Source: Candidatus Liberimonas magnetica (lineage in GTDB: Bacteria; Elusimicrobiota; Endomicrobiia; Endomicrobiales; JAFGIL01). Taken from it: a DNA stretch of 64,000 nt. Below are positions 25,492 through 32,843 of this stretch, in pieces. Both the position numbers and the translations under genes were made by a program. The stretch lies in NCBI GenBank assembly GCA_020523885.1, contig JAJAPY010000011.1:1-64000 (forward strand), given 5' to 3'. Below the pieces are notes generated by a model. That model made no database searches and was not told the DNA's origin. It saw only the letters and a program-made list of their open reading frames with translations. Each line of letters begins with the position of its first letter. Position 1 is the stretch's first letter.

Positions 25492-26775
25492 ATGATGAAT
25501 TTCATTAAGAAATTTATTTTATACGAACTTCTATTAATAGTTTCGCTTTCAACCTTTGTGTTTGGAGCGGATATTTATTTGACTTTGTCGGCCCACGGGC
25601 AGAGGACGGACCTGGGGATAAGCGGTTTTGTTCCGGAGAACGACAAGGTCGAAGAGGCGAAACTCGGACGCCTGGTAACAGAGGTATTGATAAACGACCT
25701 GCTGTTCTCCCGCTATTTTAATATAGTGGAAGGCGGACCTCTTTATACCGGCAAAAACGAAGAACTCCTTGACTGGCAGCAGAGAGGCGCAAATGTCCTT
25801 GTTTGCGGCAAAGTCTCCCTAAGGAAAAACGAGCTGGTCGTTACCGGGCAGCTTTTTGATATATACAGCCAGAAAGTCATCTGGGAAAAAACTTTTTACG
25901 GTTCGGTCGACGAGTTCCGCTACATTGCGCACGACCTGAACGATGAAATAATATTCAGGTTTACAGGAGAGAAAGGGATAGCTCATACCAAGATCGCCTT
26001 CGTGAATAACGGTTCAAAGTCAAAAGAGCTTTACGTCATGGACTATGACGGTTATAACCCCAGGCAGTTAAGTTCCGACCGTTCTATCAACCTGTTCCCG
26101 AAATGGTCTCCGGACGGCAAGGAAATAATATTTACCACTTACCGCTACGGGAACCCAGATCTTTACGCGATGGCTGTTCCCGGAGGGGAACGGCGGGCCG
26201 TTTCAAAACTGCAGGGTTTAAATACCGCCGGGTCTTTTTCTCCAGACGGCCAGTCAATAGCCCTTACTCTTTCAAGAGGGAATGTCCCCAATATCTATAT
26301 CATAAAAAAAGACGGCAGTATTATCAGGCAGTTGACTTTTTTGAGGGGAATAGCCACAAGCCCCTGTTTTGCCCCTAACGGAAAAGAGATCGTATATATA
26401 TCGGACATTCCAGGATGGCCTCAGGTCTACATTATAAATTTAGATACTGGAAGGTCGCGCAGGATAATAACCAGGGGTTTTTGTGATTCCCCTGTATGGT
26501 CGCCCAGGGGAGACAGGATAATTTTTACTATGAGGGTCCGTGATTACGGCTATGAGCTCTTTGTCTATGACCTCAACACTTCGGAAGTTTCAAGGCTTAC
26601 TTACGGCAAAGCAAGGCAGGAAAGCCCTTCATTTTCTCCTGATGGCAGGTTTATTACATATTCTTCCACAATAAATTCAAAAAGCGAGATATACGTGATG
26701 GCAGTTGACGGTTCCGGCGTAAGGAAGTTAACAGACCTGCCCGGCTCATCTACCACCCCGAGCTGGTCACCCTGA
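25492..26775 (+). CDS. tolB: Tol-Pal system protein TolB
   Basis: A 427-residue periplasmic protein with a cleavable signal peptide (to about residue 25), a TolB N-terminal domain (VTEVLINDLLFSRYFNIVEGG, ANVLVCGKVSLRKNELVVTGQLFD) and a six-bladed propeller of PD40 repeats (SRSINLFPKWSPDGKEI-type units recur, each ending in a Trp/Phe-Ser-Pro-Asp-Gly turn). It docks Pal and TolA-type proteins. AAGG lies upstream of the start; ATG 25492 and 25495 are both possible. Confidence 0.92.
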   Translation: MMNFIKKFILYELLLIVSLSTFVFGADIYLTLSAHGQRTDLGISGFVPENDKVEEAKLGRLVTEVLINDLLFSRYFNIVEGGPLYTGKNEELLDWQQRGANVLVCGKVSLRKNELVVTGQLFDIYSQKVIWEKTFYGSVDEFRYIAHDLNDEIIFRFTGEKGIAHTKIAFVNNGSKSKELYVMDYDGYNPRQLSSDRSINLFPKWSPDGKEIIFTTYRYGNPDLYAMAVPGGERRAVSKLQGLNTAGSFSPDGQSIALTLSRGNVPNIYIIKKDGSIIRQLTFLRGIATSPCFAPNGKEIVYISDIPGWPQVYIINLDTGRSRRIITRGFCDSPVWSPRGDRIIFTMRVRDYGYELFVYDLNTSEVSRLTYGKARQESPSFSPDGRFITYSSTINSKSEIYVMAVDGSGVRKLTDLPGSSTTPSWSP

Positions 26776-26864
26776 ATTTTCTGCAGCCGCCATTCATTGA
26801 GAGCGCGGATGCCGGTGAAGAAGGCCTCAAAGACGGTAAAGAAATTTTATATAGGAGACATAAA

Positions 26865-27677
26865 ATGCTAAGAATATTTTTAGTATCGCTGTTTTTTGCA
26901 GGTTCAAGTTTGCTTTTTGCGGAAGATATGAAAACCCCTGCGCCTTCCAGCACAAAGAACGTTTCTTTTGATGTCTTTGTTTCAACGAACATAAAGAAAA
27001 TAAAAGGGCTTGAAAAAGAGACCCGTAAAAAATTGCTTGATAAAGATGCCTCTATAAGAAGAAATACCGTTCTCGGTCTTGCCGTAAAAGGAAAGACCGG
27101 ATACCTCCCCGCGTTATTTGCGATGCTCTATGACCAGGATATAGCTGTCCAGCGTGCTTCAGTTATGGCCATCACTTCTATAGGAGAAGAAAAAGCCGCA
27201 AAGTACCTTATAGACAAATTCAATATGACCGGCGAGTTAAACATCCAGAACGCGATAATAACGGCATTAGGAGAACTAAAAAGTACGGCATCCCTGCCGT
27301 TCCTTGGGGCTTTGTTAAAGGATTCATACCCCGGATTCAGGCATGAATCGCTGAAATCAATTGCTATGATAAATGACCCCGGGACCTACCCGCTGATAGC
27401 CGAAATGATAAATGATGAATCGGAAGGCATAAAGATTACAGCTGCAAATCTTTCGGCAGAACTGAATATCCCGGATTCTATCCCGCTGCTTTTAAAAAAC
27501 CTTGACCATTCGGTTTCGATCGTACGTACCGCTTGTGCAAACGCTTTAGGAAAACTTGGAAACGAGGATTCCATAGAAGGCTTGAAAAAACTTCTTAAGG
27601 ACAAGGACGAACAGGTTAAAAATGCGGCCGAGGCCGCGATACAAAGTATAAAGGAACGGCTAAAGGCTCCCAAATAA
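26865..27677 (+). CDS. Periplasmic HEAT-repeat protein
   Basis: A 270-residue protein with a signal peptide (LFFAGSSLLFAED) and then tandem HEAT/PBS-lyase-type helical repeats from about residue 50: IRRNTVLGLAVKGKTGYLPA, VQRASVMAITSIGEEKAA, GFRHESLKSIAMINDPGTYP, VRTACANALGKLGNEDSIEG. Such scaffolds bind protein partners. GGAG precedes the start at a good distance. It follows tolB after an 89-base gap in which I see nothing. It may belong to the envelope operon; a specific role is not predictable. Confidence 0.8.
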   Translation: MLRIFLVSLFFAGSSLLFAEDMKTPAPSSTKNVSFDVFVSTNIKKIKGLEKETRKKLLDKDASIRRNTVLGLAVKGKTGYLPALFAMLYDQDIAVQRASVMAITSIGEEKAAKYLIDKFNMTGELNIQNAIITALGELKSTASLPFLGALLKDSYPGFRHESLKSIAMINDPGTYPLIAEMINDESEGIKITAANLSAELNIPDSIPLLLKNLDHSVSIVRTACANALGKLGNEDSIEGLKKLLKDKDEQVKNAAEAAIQSIKERLKAPK

Positions 27678-27713
27678 AGAATTTTAAATAGAGGTTGTTT
27701 AGGTTTTTTAACA

Positions 27714-27734
27714 ATCTCAAATTTCAAATCTGAG
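27714..27734 (+). repeat. Single-arm heptad array (ATCTCAA)
   Basis: ATCTCAA, ATTTCAA, ATCTGAG at exact 7-base steps; the last word supplies the TGAGG just before the PAP2 start. No second arm is seen. Confidence 0.45.
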
Positions 27735-27740
27735 GCCAAT

Positions 27741-28265
27741 ATGAAAATTGATATTATTATATTTGACCTTATTACAAAGACATTTCAAAATAGTTTTTTT
27801 GATTTTATAATGCCTGTTTTGTCAGATGCAAAATTCTGGCGCCTGCCGATATTAGTTATGGTTGTTTGTCTTGCTGTATTCGGAAAGAAAAAAGGTTTAA
27901 AAACCATCTTGCTTTTAATATTAGCCGTCTCTATAAGCGATTTTATCTGCGGGAGCATACTCCAGCCTTTGATCAGCCGGCCGAGGCCCCTTGGAGGAGT
28001 AACCCCATCTTTTCCGTCCTGCCACGCTTCGAACATGTTTGCAGCCGCGGCCGTTATTTATTATAGCTGGCGAAAGTTATGGGTGGGGGTAACCGTTGTT
28101 ACGGTAGCTCTTCTGGTCGGGTATTCAAGGGTATATACGACCTCTCACTATCCAAGCGACGTATTCTTTGGCATGGTATTCGGCACAACATTTGCGATAG
28201 GTATAATACTTCTCTACAACTTGATGCAAAAAAAGAAACAGGAAAAAGAACAACGTAAAGATTAA
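27741..28265 (+). CDS. PAP2-family membrane phosphatase
   Basis: A 174-residue membrane protein with five or so segments and the three PAP2 motifs: LISRPRP (KxxxxxxRP-like, around 78), PSCHAS (PSGH-like; around 93) and SRVYTTSHYPSDV (SRxxxxxHxxxD; around 133). Such enzymes dephosphorylate undecaprenyl pyrophosphate or lipid phosphates. Motif 2 has Cys in place of the usual Gly, as in some bacterial members. It is followed after 42 bases by a lipid-linked glycosyltransferase, so both may act in envelope polysaccharide lipid metabolism. Confidence 0.88.
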   Translation: MKIDIIIFDLITKTFQNSFFDFIMPVLSDAKFWRLPILVMVVCLAVFGKKKGLKTILLLILAVSISDFICGSILQPLISRPRPLGGVTPSFPSCHASNMFAAAAVIYYSWRKLWVGVTVVTVALLVGYSRVYTTSHYPSDVFFGMVFGTTFAIGIILLYNLMQKKKQEKEQRKD

Positions 28266-28307
28266 GAAAAAGATAAAGCTAAAGGAAAGACAAAACAAAA
28301 ATTAAAA

Positions 28308-29792
28308 ATGCTTAAATACATAAATTCGATATTCGAATTAAATAAGAGAAACACGATAATTTTTATTGCTGTCATTACTCTTTGGCGTATTTACCTTGCC
28401 TCGACGCTTCAGCTCCATCAGGATGAAGCGTATTACTGGTTATGGTCAAGATACCCCGCCTTCGGTTATTATGACCACCCGCCCATGATAGCCTATTTTA
28501 TCTGGCTTACGACGCTTTTTTCAAAGTCGGAATTATTTGTAAGGCTCTCGGGTATCCTTGTCCCTTTGGTTTTAAGCCTGCTTGCCTGGAAACTGTCAAA
28601 ACAGATATTTAAAAGCGAAAAAACCGCCTCAGGAAGCGTTTTCCTTCTTAATATATATCCGATGACCATGGCCGGTTCATTAGTCATTACACCCGATGTC
28701 CCGGCATTTTTGTTCTGGGGTTTAAGCGTTTATTTTACCTGGCAGGCCTTTGAAACGCAAAAAACACACTTTTGGTACCTTACAGGCCTGTGTTTCGGGT
28801 TGTCCCTTGTTTCAAAATATACTACGGTTTTGTTGGCTCCATGCCTGTTCCTTCTTTTGATATTTACCGATGAAAGAAAACATTTAAAGACAATACACCC
28901 CTATTTAGCAGTTTTTTTAGCTCTGACCGTATTTTCGCCGGTGATCTGGTGGAACATGCAGCACCAATGGATCTCGTTCAAGTTCCAGCTCGGCCACGGT
29001 ATGGGTGCAAGAGCGGTTTTTTCTTTAAGCAACCTGTTTGAATATATAGGAAGCCAGCTTCTTGTTATTACGCCGTTTGCCTGGCTGGCAGGGATATCGG
29101 TTGTTGTTGCGTATTTATTTTCTAAAAATAAAGGGAAACTATTTTTAGCCTTAACATCTCTTCCTGTAATACTGTTCTTCGGTTATGCGGCCATGAAAAA
29201 ACCCGGGGAGGCTAACTGGCCTGCGCTTGCATATTTCAGCTTTTCTATAGCTCTTTCCGGATACCTCTTAAGCGATGAGGTTATATCCGGGTTTAAAAAA
29301 ACCGTATGGGCCATTATTCTTTTAACATGTTTATCTGCAACATGCATCGCCACGCTCCATACCCGTTTTACGGTTTTAAACCTTGGAAAGTTCAATAGAG
29401 AGTGGCCTAAGACCGACGCTACTAATTTTTTCTACGGCTGGAAGGAGCTTGCAGGTGAAGTAACAAAGTACAACGACGTTTGGTTCATTATAACGCCTTC
29501 CCACCAGATAAGCGCCCTGCTTTCTTATTATACGGATGAAAAGTATTTTACGTACATCGATGAAAAACTCACCAGAAAAAGCCAGTTCAATATCTGGGGG
29601 TTCCAGGAAAAATATTACGGGAAGAACGGTCTTTATGTCAATACAGACGACATGACCCTGGAACCATACAAGGAATTATTTGAAAGCTGCGACGCTCCAA
29701 AGATGCTTACAGTTTACAGGAACGGTTTCCCCATCAGGGGCTACAGGATAACCTACGGGAAAAATCTGATAAACAAAATGCAGCTCATTTAG
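28308..29792 (+). CDS. ArnT/PMT-like membrane glycosyltransferase
   Basis: A 494-residue polytopic protein of the GT-C fold. The first periplasmic loop holds HQDEAYYWLWSRYPAFGYY followed by DHPP, the acidic motif of the dolichyl/undecaprenyl-phosphate-mannose mannosyltransferase (GT83) group. About ten membrane segments follow, with a soluble C-terminal part from about residue 375. Members move sugars from polyprenyl phosphate onto lipid A, proteins or other lipids; acceptor and sugar cannot be told from sequence. It ends just before the promoter of the nitrogen island. Confidence 0.85.
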   Translation: MLKYINSIFELNKRNTIIFIAVITLWRIYLASTLQLHQDEAYYWLWSRYPAFGYYDHPPMIAYFIWLTTLFSKSELFVRLSGILVPLVLSLLAWKLSKQIFKSEKTASGSVFLLNIYPMTMAGSLVITPDVPAFLFWGLSVYFTWQAFETQKTHFWYLTGLCFGLSLVSKYTTVLLAPCLFLLLIFTDERKHLKTIHPYLAVFLALTVFSPVIWWNMQHQWISFKFQLGHGMGARAVFSLSNLFEYIGSQLLVITPFAWLAGISVVVAYLFSKNKGKLFLALTSLPVILFFGYAAMKKPGEANWPALAYFSFSIALSGYLLSDEVISGFKKTVWAIILLTCLSATCIATLHTRFTVLNLGKFNREWPKTDATNFFYGWKELAGEVTKYNDVWFIITPSHQISALLSYYTDEKYFTYIDEKLTRKSQFNIWGFQEKYYGKNGLYVNTDDMTLEPYKELFESCDAPKMLTVYRNGFPIRGYRITYGKNLINKMQLI

Positions 29793-29796
29793 GGTA

Positions 29797-29825
29797 TTGA
29801 CAAAACAAAAAATATTTGTTATATT
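29797..29825 (+). promoter_or_regulatory. Strong sigma-70-type promoter of the first ammonium operon
   Basis: TTGACA, 17 bases, TATATT. Transcription should begin near 29832, so the first leader stem (29833) is at the very 5' end of the RNA. Confidence 0.75.
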
Positions 29826-29832
29826 AATAATG

Positions 29833-29891
29833 AAGACATAGATGTCTTAGTAGTTGCAACGAAGCTCCCAACATTAGGCGGAGCTTTTTTT
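29833..29891 (+). ncRNA. ANTAR-type leader module 1 with terminator
   Basis: First stem AAGAC/GTCTT (29833-29848) closed by the 6-nt loop ATAGAT. A second, weak stem GC/GC (29856-29865) has loop AACGAA. Both loops have A at position 1 and G at position 4. The 3' side of the second stem is part of the terminator AAGCTCC/GGAGCTT (29862-29886) followed by seven T. Forming stem 2 would block the terminator, which is how ANTAR proteins antiterminate. Confidence 0.65.
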
Positions 29892-29918
29892 ATTTGCCGG
29901 TCATTGACTGGCAAATAA
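29890..29918. promoter_or_regulatory. Near-perfect palindrome in the amt1 leader region
   Basis: TTATTTGCC-g-GTCA-t-TGAC-t-GGCAAATAA, 29 bases with only the central and two flanking bases unpaired. It could be an operator for a dimeric regulator or a further RNA stem; it directly follows terminator 1. Confidence 0.5.
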
Positions 29919-29995
29919 CCCTGTGGTTAGTTTTATTCTATAAACCAGAACAAAACTGCATGGGGTAGATTAAATTTGTTAATTAAGGTTGTATA

Positions 29996-30045
29996 GGACA
30001 ATGAAGCCCTTTTTGTAAGGCAGGATGCCTTTAAAAAGGGTTTTT
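29996..30045 (+). ncRNA. ANTAR-type leader module 2 with terminator
   Basis: Stem GGAC/GCCC (one A-C mismatch; 29996-30009) with the 6-nt loop AATGAA (A1, G4). The terminator CCCTTTTT/AAAAAGGG (30007-30040) plus T-run takes over the 3' side of this stem and has an inner stem AAGGC/GCCTT. No convincing first stem is seen upstream. Confidence 0.5.
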
Positions 30046-30053
30046 CTATTAAT

Positions 30054-30105
30054 AGGCAAAGTAGCCTGTACTAGGCATAGGCGCCCACAAGAAATGTGGG
30101 TTTTT
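30054..30105 (+). ncRNA. ANTAR-type leader module 3 with terminator
   Basis: The clearest dual stem: AGGC-AAAGTA-GCCT (30054-30067), six-base linker, GGC-ATAGGC-GCC (30074-30085). Both 6-nt loops have A1 and G4. The second stem's 3' side overlaps the terminator CCCACA/TGTGGG (30084-30100) followed by a T-run. Spacing and overlap are those known for ANTAR substrates. Confidence 0.72.
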
Positions 30106-30182
30106 ATTTTTGAAAACAATTTGGAGGATAATCCCGCCCTGGCGGGATTTCACGCATTGAAATTTACATTAAGGAGTTCAAA

Positions 30183-30881
30183 ATGAAAAAATTAATATGT
30201 TTGTTGTTTTTTACTGGTTACTGGTTACTGGTCACTGTTCACTGTAACGCTACACCGTCTACTCAAATATGGAACCCGTCAACTGATATACAGGGAGTGA
30301 AAACATTTCATCTTGGCATTGATGATTATTTTTCTGTATCAAATAATGATACAAAGCCCTATCAGTTCGCCACTGATGTCAACCTTACCTATGGTTTGGT
30401 AAAGAACCTGGAAGTCGGAATAGATATATTTGAACCTTCCACAGATCCGTTTCAATTTAATGCCAAATACGGGCTGCCGGAAACGGATCAATTGCCGGCC
30501 ATGGCGGTTGGAGCAATGAACTTGGGCACTAAAACCGATGTTACCAACTACAACATATTATATGTAGTTGCCGCAAAGACATTTAAACCACTTCCCCGCT
30601 TGTCGCTTGGATATTATTCCGGTAATGACAAGCTGTTTGTTGATGAGCTTGGCGAAAAAGCAAATACTGGACTGATATTGAGCCTTGATAAACAGTTAAC
30701 CGATAACGTGTGGGCTTGTATTGACTATGCTTCCGGCAAGAGCTGGTACGGCGAAACGAGTTTTGGTTTTTCCTACCTGTTTGCCACGAACACCAGCATA
30801 ATCTTTGGTTATGTAGTTTACAATAATGACAAGATAAACAAAAACAACCAGGTTACAACACAGTTGGATATAAATTTTTAA
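30183..30881 (+). CDS. Predicted outer-membrane beta-barrel protein
   Basis: A 232-residue protein with a signal peptide and then alternating strands typical of small barrels (TYGLVKNLEVGIDIF, LSLGYYSGNDKL, TSFGFSYLFATNTSIIFGYV), ending in LDINF with the terminal Phe expected for an outer-membrane insertion signal. No named family recognised. It is the first gene after the nitrogen-type leader and directly precedes amt1, so it may help small nitrogen compounds cross the outer membrane; that is inference. The hydrophobic core of its signal peptide is encoded by a heptad repeat (30213-30247). Confidence 0.75.
   Translation: MKKLICLLFFTGYWLLVTVHCNATPSTQIWNPSTDIQGVKTFHLGIDDYFSVSNNDTKPYQFATDVNLTYGLVKNLEVGIDIFEPSTDPFQFNAKYGLPETDQLPAMAVGAMNLGTKTDVTNYNILYVVAAKTFKPLPRLSLGYYSGNDKLFVDELGEKANTGLILSLDKQLTDNVWACIDYASGKSWYGETSFGFSYLFATNTSIIFGYVVYNNDKINKNNQVTTQLDINF
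30213..30247 (+). repeat. Heptad array (ACTGGTT) inside a signal-peptide coding region
   Basis: Five exact 7-base steps: ACTGGTT, ACTGGTT, ACTGGTC, ACTGTTC, ACTGTAA. In frame it encodes TGYWLLVTVHCN. The same words in the same order occur in non-coding DNA at 60481-60508 before tRNA-Ala. Confidence 0.85.
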
Positions 30882-30884
30882 AGA

Positions 30885-30957
30885 TAGACAACAGACAACA
30901 GACAGAAGGCATAAAAGCCCTGGTTTTGAGTCTGTGGTCTGAAGTCTCAAGTCTGAT
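30885..30957 (+). repeat. Heptad hairpin, GTCTGNA family (before amt1)
   Basis: Left arm 30885-30908 (CAACAGA-type words), right arm 30928-30957. It lies between the barrel stop and the GGAGG of amt1. Confidence 0.8.
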
Positions 30958-30974
30958 ATACGGAGGTTACTAAA

Positions 30975-32216
30975 ATGGATAATATATTAAAAATCGACAG
31001 TGGCGACACAGCCTGGGTACTGATGTCAACAGCACTTGTTATGCTGATGACACTTCCGGGGCTTGCTTTTTTTTATGGAGGGTTGGTAAGAAAGAAAAAT
31101 GTGCTAAGCATTCTGATGCAATGCGCAATTATGTTATGTGTAATAAGTTTGCAATGGATATTGTTCGGTTATAGCCTTGCATTCGGGCCAAATAAAGGTT
31201 TCTGGGGAGGGTTTCAATGGCTGGGTTTAAACGGTGTAGGCCTTGAACCGTACGCCGATTATGCAGGAACAATCCCGCATCAACTGTTTATGATATTTCA
31301 AGCGATGTTTGCCGTAATAACTCCTGCTTTGATAATAGGCGCATTTGCGGAAAGAATGAAGTTTTCGGCATTCCTTCTATTTAGCATACTATGGGCTACC
31401 TTTGTGTATGACCCTATAGCTCACTGGGTATGGGGTATAGGCGGTTTCTTAAGAAACATGGGCGCCCTTGATTTTGCAGGAGGTACTGTAGTCCATATTA
31501 ATGCCGGTATTGCTGCCATAGTCACAGCCATTGTAATTGGAAGAAGGAAAGGTTACGGGTCGCCAATACCACCGCACAATTTACCGTTTACCATGTTAGG
31601 TGCAGGCCTTTTGTGGTTCGGCTGGTTCGGGTTTAATGCTGGAAGCGCCCTTGCGGCAAACGGTCTTGCAGTCAATGCTTTTATTGTGACGAATACAGCT
31701 TCGGCTGCTGCCGGGCTTATGTGGGCGGTTCTTGAATGGTTCCATAACGGTAAACCTACCACCCTTGGTGTTGCCACAGGCGCTGTTGCCGGCCTTGTTG
31801 CTATAACCCCGGCTTCAGGCTTTGTGGGTTCCATGTCCGCTATCTTAATAGGTTTAGGTGTCAGCCTGATATGTTTTATAATGGTTGCTGTAGCTAAACC
31901 GAAGCTTGGTTATGACGATTCTCTTGACGCTTTCGGCGTCCACGGCATAGGAGGGATTTGGGGTGCCCTTGCTACAGGGCTTTTTGCTTCAAAAGCTGTC
32001 AATCCTGCAGGTGCTGACGGGTTATTTTTTGGAAATCCGGCACAGTTCATCATTCAGCTAAAAGCCGTAATGATAACTATCGCTTACAGTTTCATGGTAA
32101 CCTTATTGATATACAAATTAGTTGACGTATTAATAGGGGTAAGGGCTAAGGAAAAAGAGGAAGTGCTAGGCCTTGATTTAACAGAACACCACGAAGGAGC
32201 GTATACGGTGTTATAA
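30975..32216 (+). CDS. amt: Ammonium transporter 1
   Basis: A 413-residue Amt/MEP/Rh channel with about eleven membrane segments. Hallmarks are LPGLAFFYGGLVRKKN, ITPALIIGAFAERMKF, the pore histidine in GGTVVHINAGIAA and its twin in DAFGVHGIGGIWG. It has no cleavable signal peptide, unlike amt2 (36025-37392), with which it shares long identical blocks; the two are recent duplicates. GGAGG lies upstream. glnB follows, the usual amt-glnK type arrangement that allows PII to close the channel. Confidence 0.96.
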   Translation: MDNILKIDSGDTAWVLMSTALVMLMTLPGLAFFYGGLVRKKNVLSILMQCAIMLCVISLQWILFGYSLAFGPNKGFWGGFQWLGLNGVGLEPYADYAGTIPHQLFMIFQAMFAVITPALIIGAFAERMKFSAFLLFSILWATFVYDPIAHWVWGIGGFLRNMGALDFAGGTVVHINAGIAAIVTAIVIGRRKGYGSPIPPHNLPFTMLGAGLLWFGWFGFNAGSALAANGLAVNAFIVTNTASAAAGLMWAVLEWFHNGKPTTLGVATGAVAGLVAITPASGFVGSMSAILIGLGVSLICFIMVAVAKPKLGYDDSLDAFGVHGIGGIWGALATGLFASKAVNPAGADGLFFGNPAQFIIQLKAVMITIAYSFMVTLLIYKLVDVLIGVRAKEKEEVLGLDLTEHHEGAYTVL

Positions 32217-32221
32217 AAATT

Positions 32222-32300
32222 GTAGGGGCGGGCCTTGCGTCCGCCCGATATAAAATAATATAAAATCATCAAAATGGGCGGACGCAAGGCCCGCCCCTAC
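32222..32300. repeat. Perfect 25-bp inverted repeat (amt1/glnB spacer)
   Basis: GTAGGGGCGGGCCTTGCGTC plus CGCCC (32222-32246) is repeated exactly in reverse complement at 32276-32300, around an AT-rich loop of 29 bases. It is GC-rich and has no 7-base period, so it differs from the heptad elements though it fills the same niche. Confidence 0.85.
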
Positions 32301-32316
32301 CAAAAAGGAGGCAGTC

Positions 32317-32658
32317 ATGAAGTTGATTATCGCGATAATCAAGCCGGACAGGCTGGAAGATGTAAAAAAGGAATTGTACAAAAAGGAAGTTAATCTAATT
32401 ACGGTCAATGAAGTGCTTGGCCACGGCAGGCAAAAAGGCGTGACAGAAGTTTACCGCGGGGTTGTGGAAAGCGGGAATCTCTTAAGAAAAGTCAGGCTTG
32501 AGATAGCCGTAAACGAGAACTTTGTGCAGCCTACGATTGATGCCATAGTAAAAGGAGCGCGGACAGGCGAGATAGGTGACGGGAAGATATTTGTCCTAGA
32601 CCTGCCCAGGGTAATAAGGATTAGGACCGGCGAAGAAGGCGGGGAAGCGATAGGATAA
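32317..32658 (+). CDS. glnB: Nitrogen regulatory protein PII
   Basis: A 113-residue PII protein that reads 2-oxoglutarate and adenylates and controls Amt and other nitrogen targets. It has MKLIIAIIKPDRLEDV, the T-loop base GRQKGVTEVYRG, the B-loop TGEIGDGKIFV and RIRTGEEGGEAIG. At position 51, where enteric PII has the uridylylated tyrosine, this protein has glutamate (YRGVVESGN), so control by GlnD-type uridylylation is not possible at that site. GGAGG lies six bases before the start. It follows amt1, so GlnK-like channel gating is likely. Confidence 0.95.
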   Translation: MKLIIAIIKPDRLEDVKKELYKKEVNLITVNEVLGHGRQKGVTEVYRGVVESGNLLRKVRLEIAVNENFVQPTIDAIVKGARTGEIGDGKIFVLDLPRVIRIRTGEEGGEAIG

Positions 32659-32660
32659 AG

Positions 32661-32754
32661 ATAGACAGCAGGCCACAGACTACAGACAATAGGCAAATAC
32701 AAAATAAAAACTGGAGTTTTAAAGTCTGTGGTCTGAAGTCTCAAGTCTGATGTT
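32661..32754 (+). repeat. Heptad hairpin, GTCTGNA family (after glnB)
   Basis: Left arm 32661-32688 and right arm 32722-32754; the right arm reads GTCTGTG, GTCTGAA, GTCTCAA, GTCTGAT, the same word order as at 30928-30957. Confidence 0.8.
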
Positions 32755-32792
32755 GAAGTAGTCTAAATTAAAAAAATTAAGTATAATATCAA

Positions 32793-32828
32793 AGCCCATG
32801 CAGCTTCATTCTTGAAACTGCATGGGCT
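32793..32828 (+). promoter_or_regulatory. Stable hairpin in the leader of the amidotransferase gene
   Basis: A perfect 11-bp stem AGCCCATGCAG/CTGCATGGGCT with a 14-base loop. There is no T-run after it, so it is not a standard terminator. A TATAAT at 32782-32787 lies just upstream and could start the RNA at the foot of the stem. It ends 15 bases before the start codon and could mask or protect the message. Confidence 0.55.
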
Positions 32829-32843
32829 AAAGGCTGAAACTTT

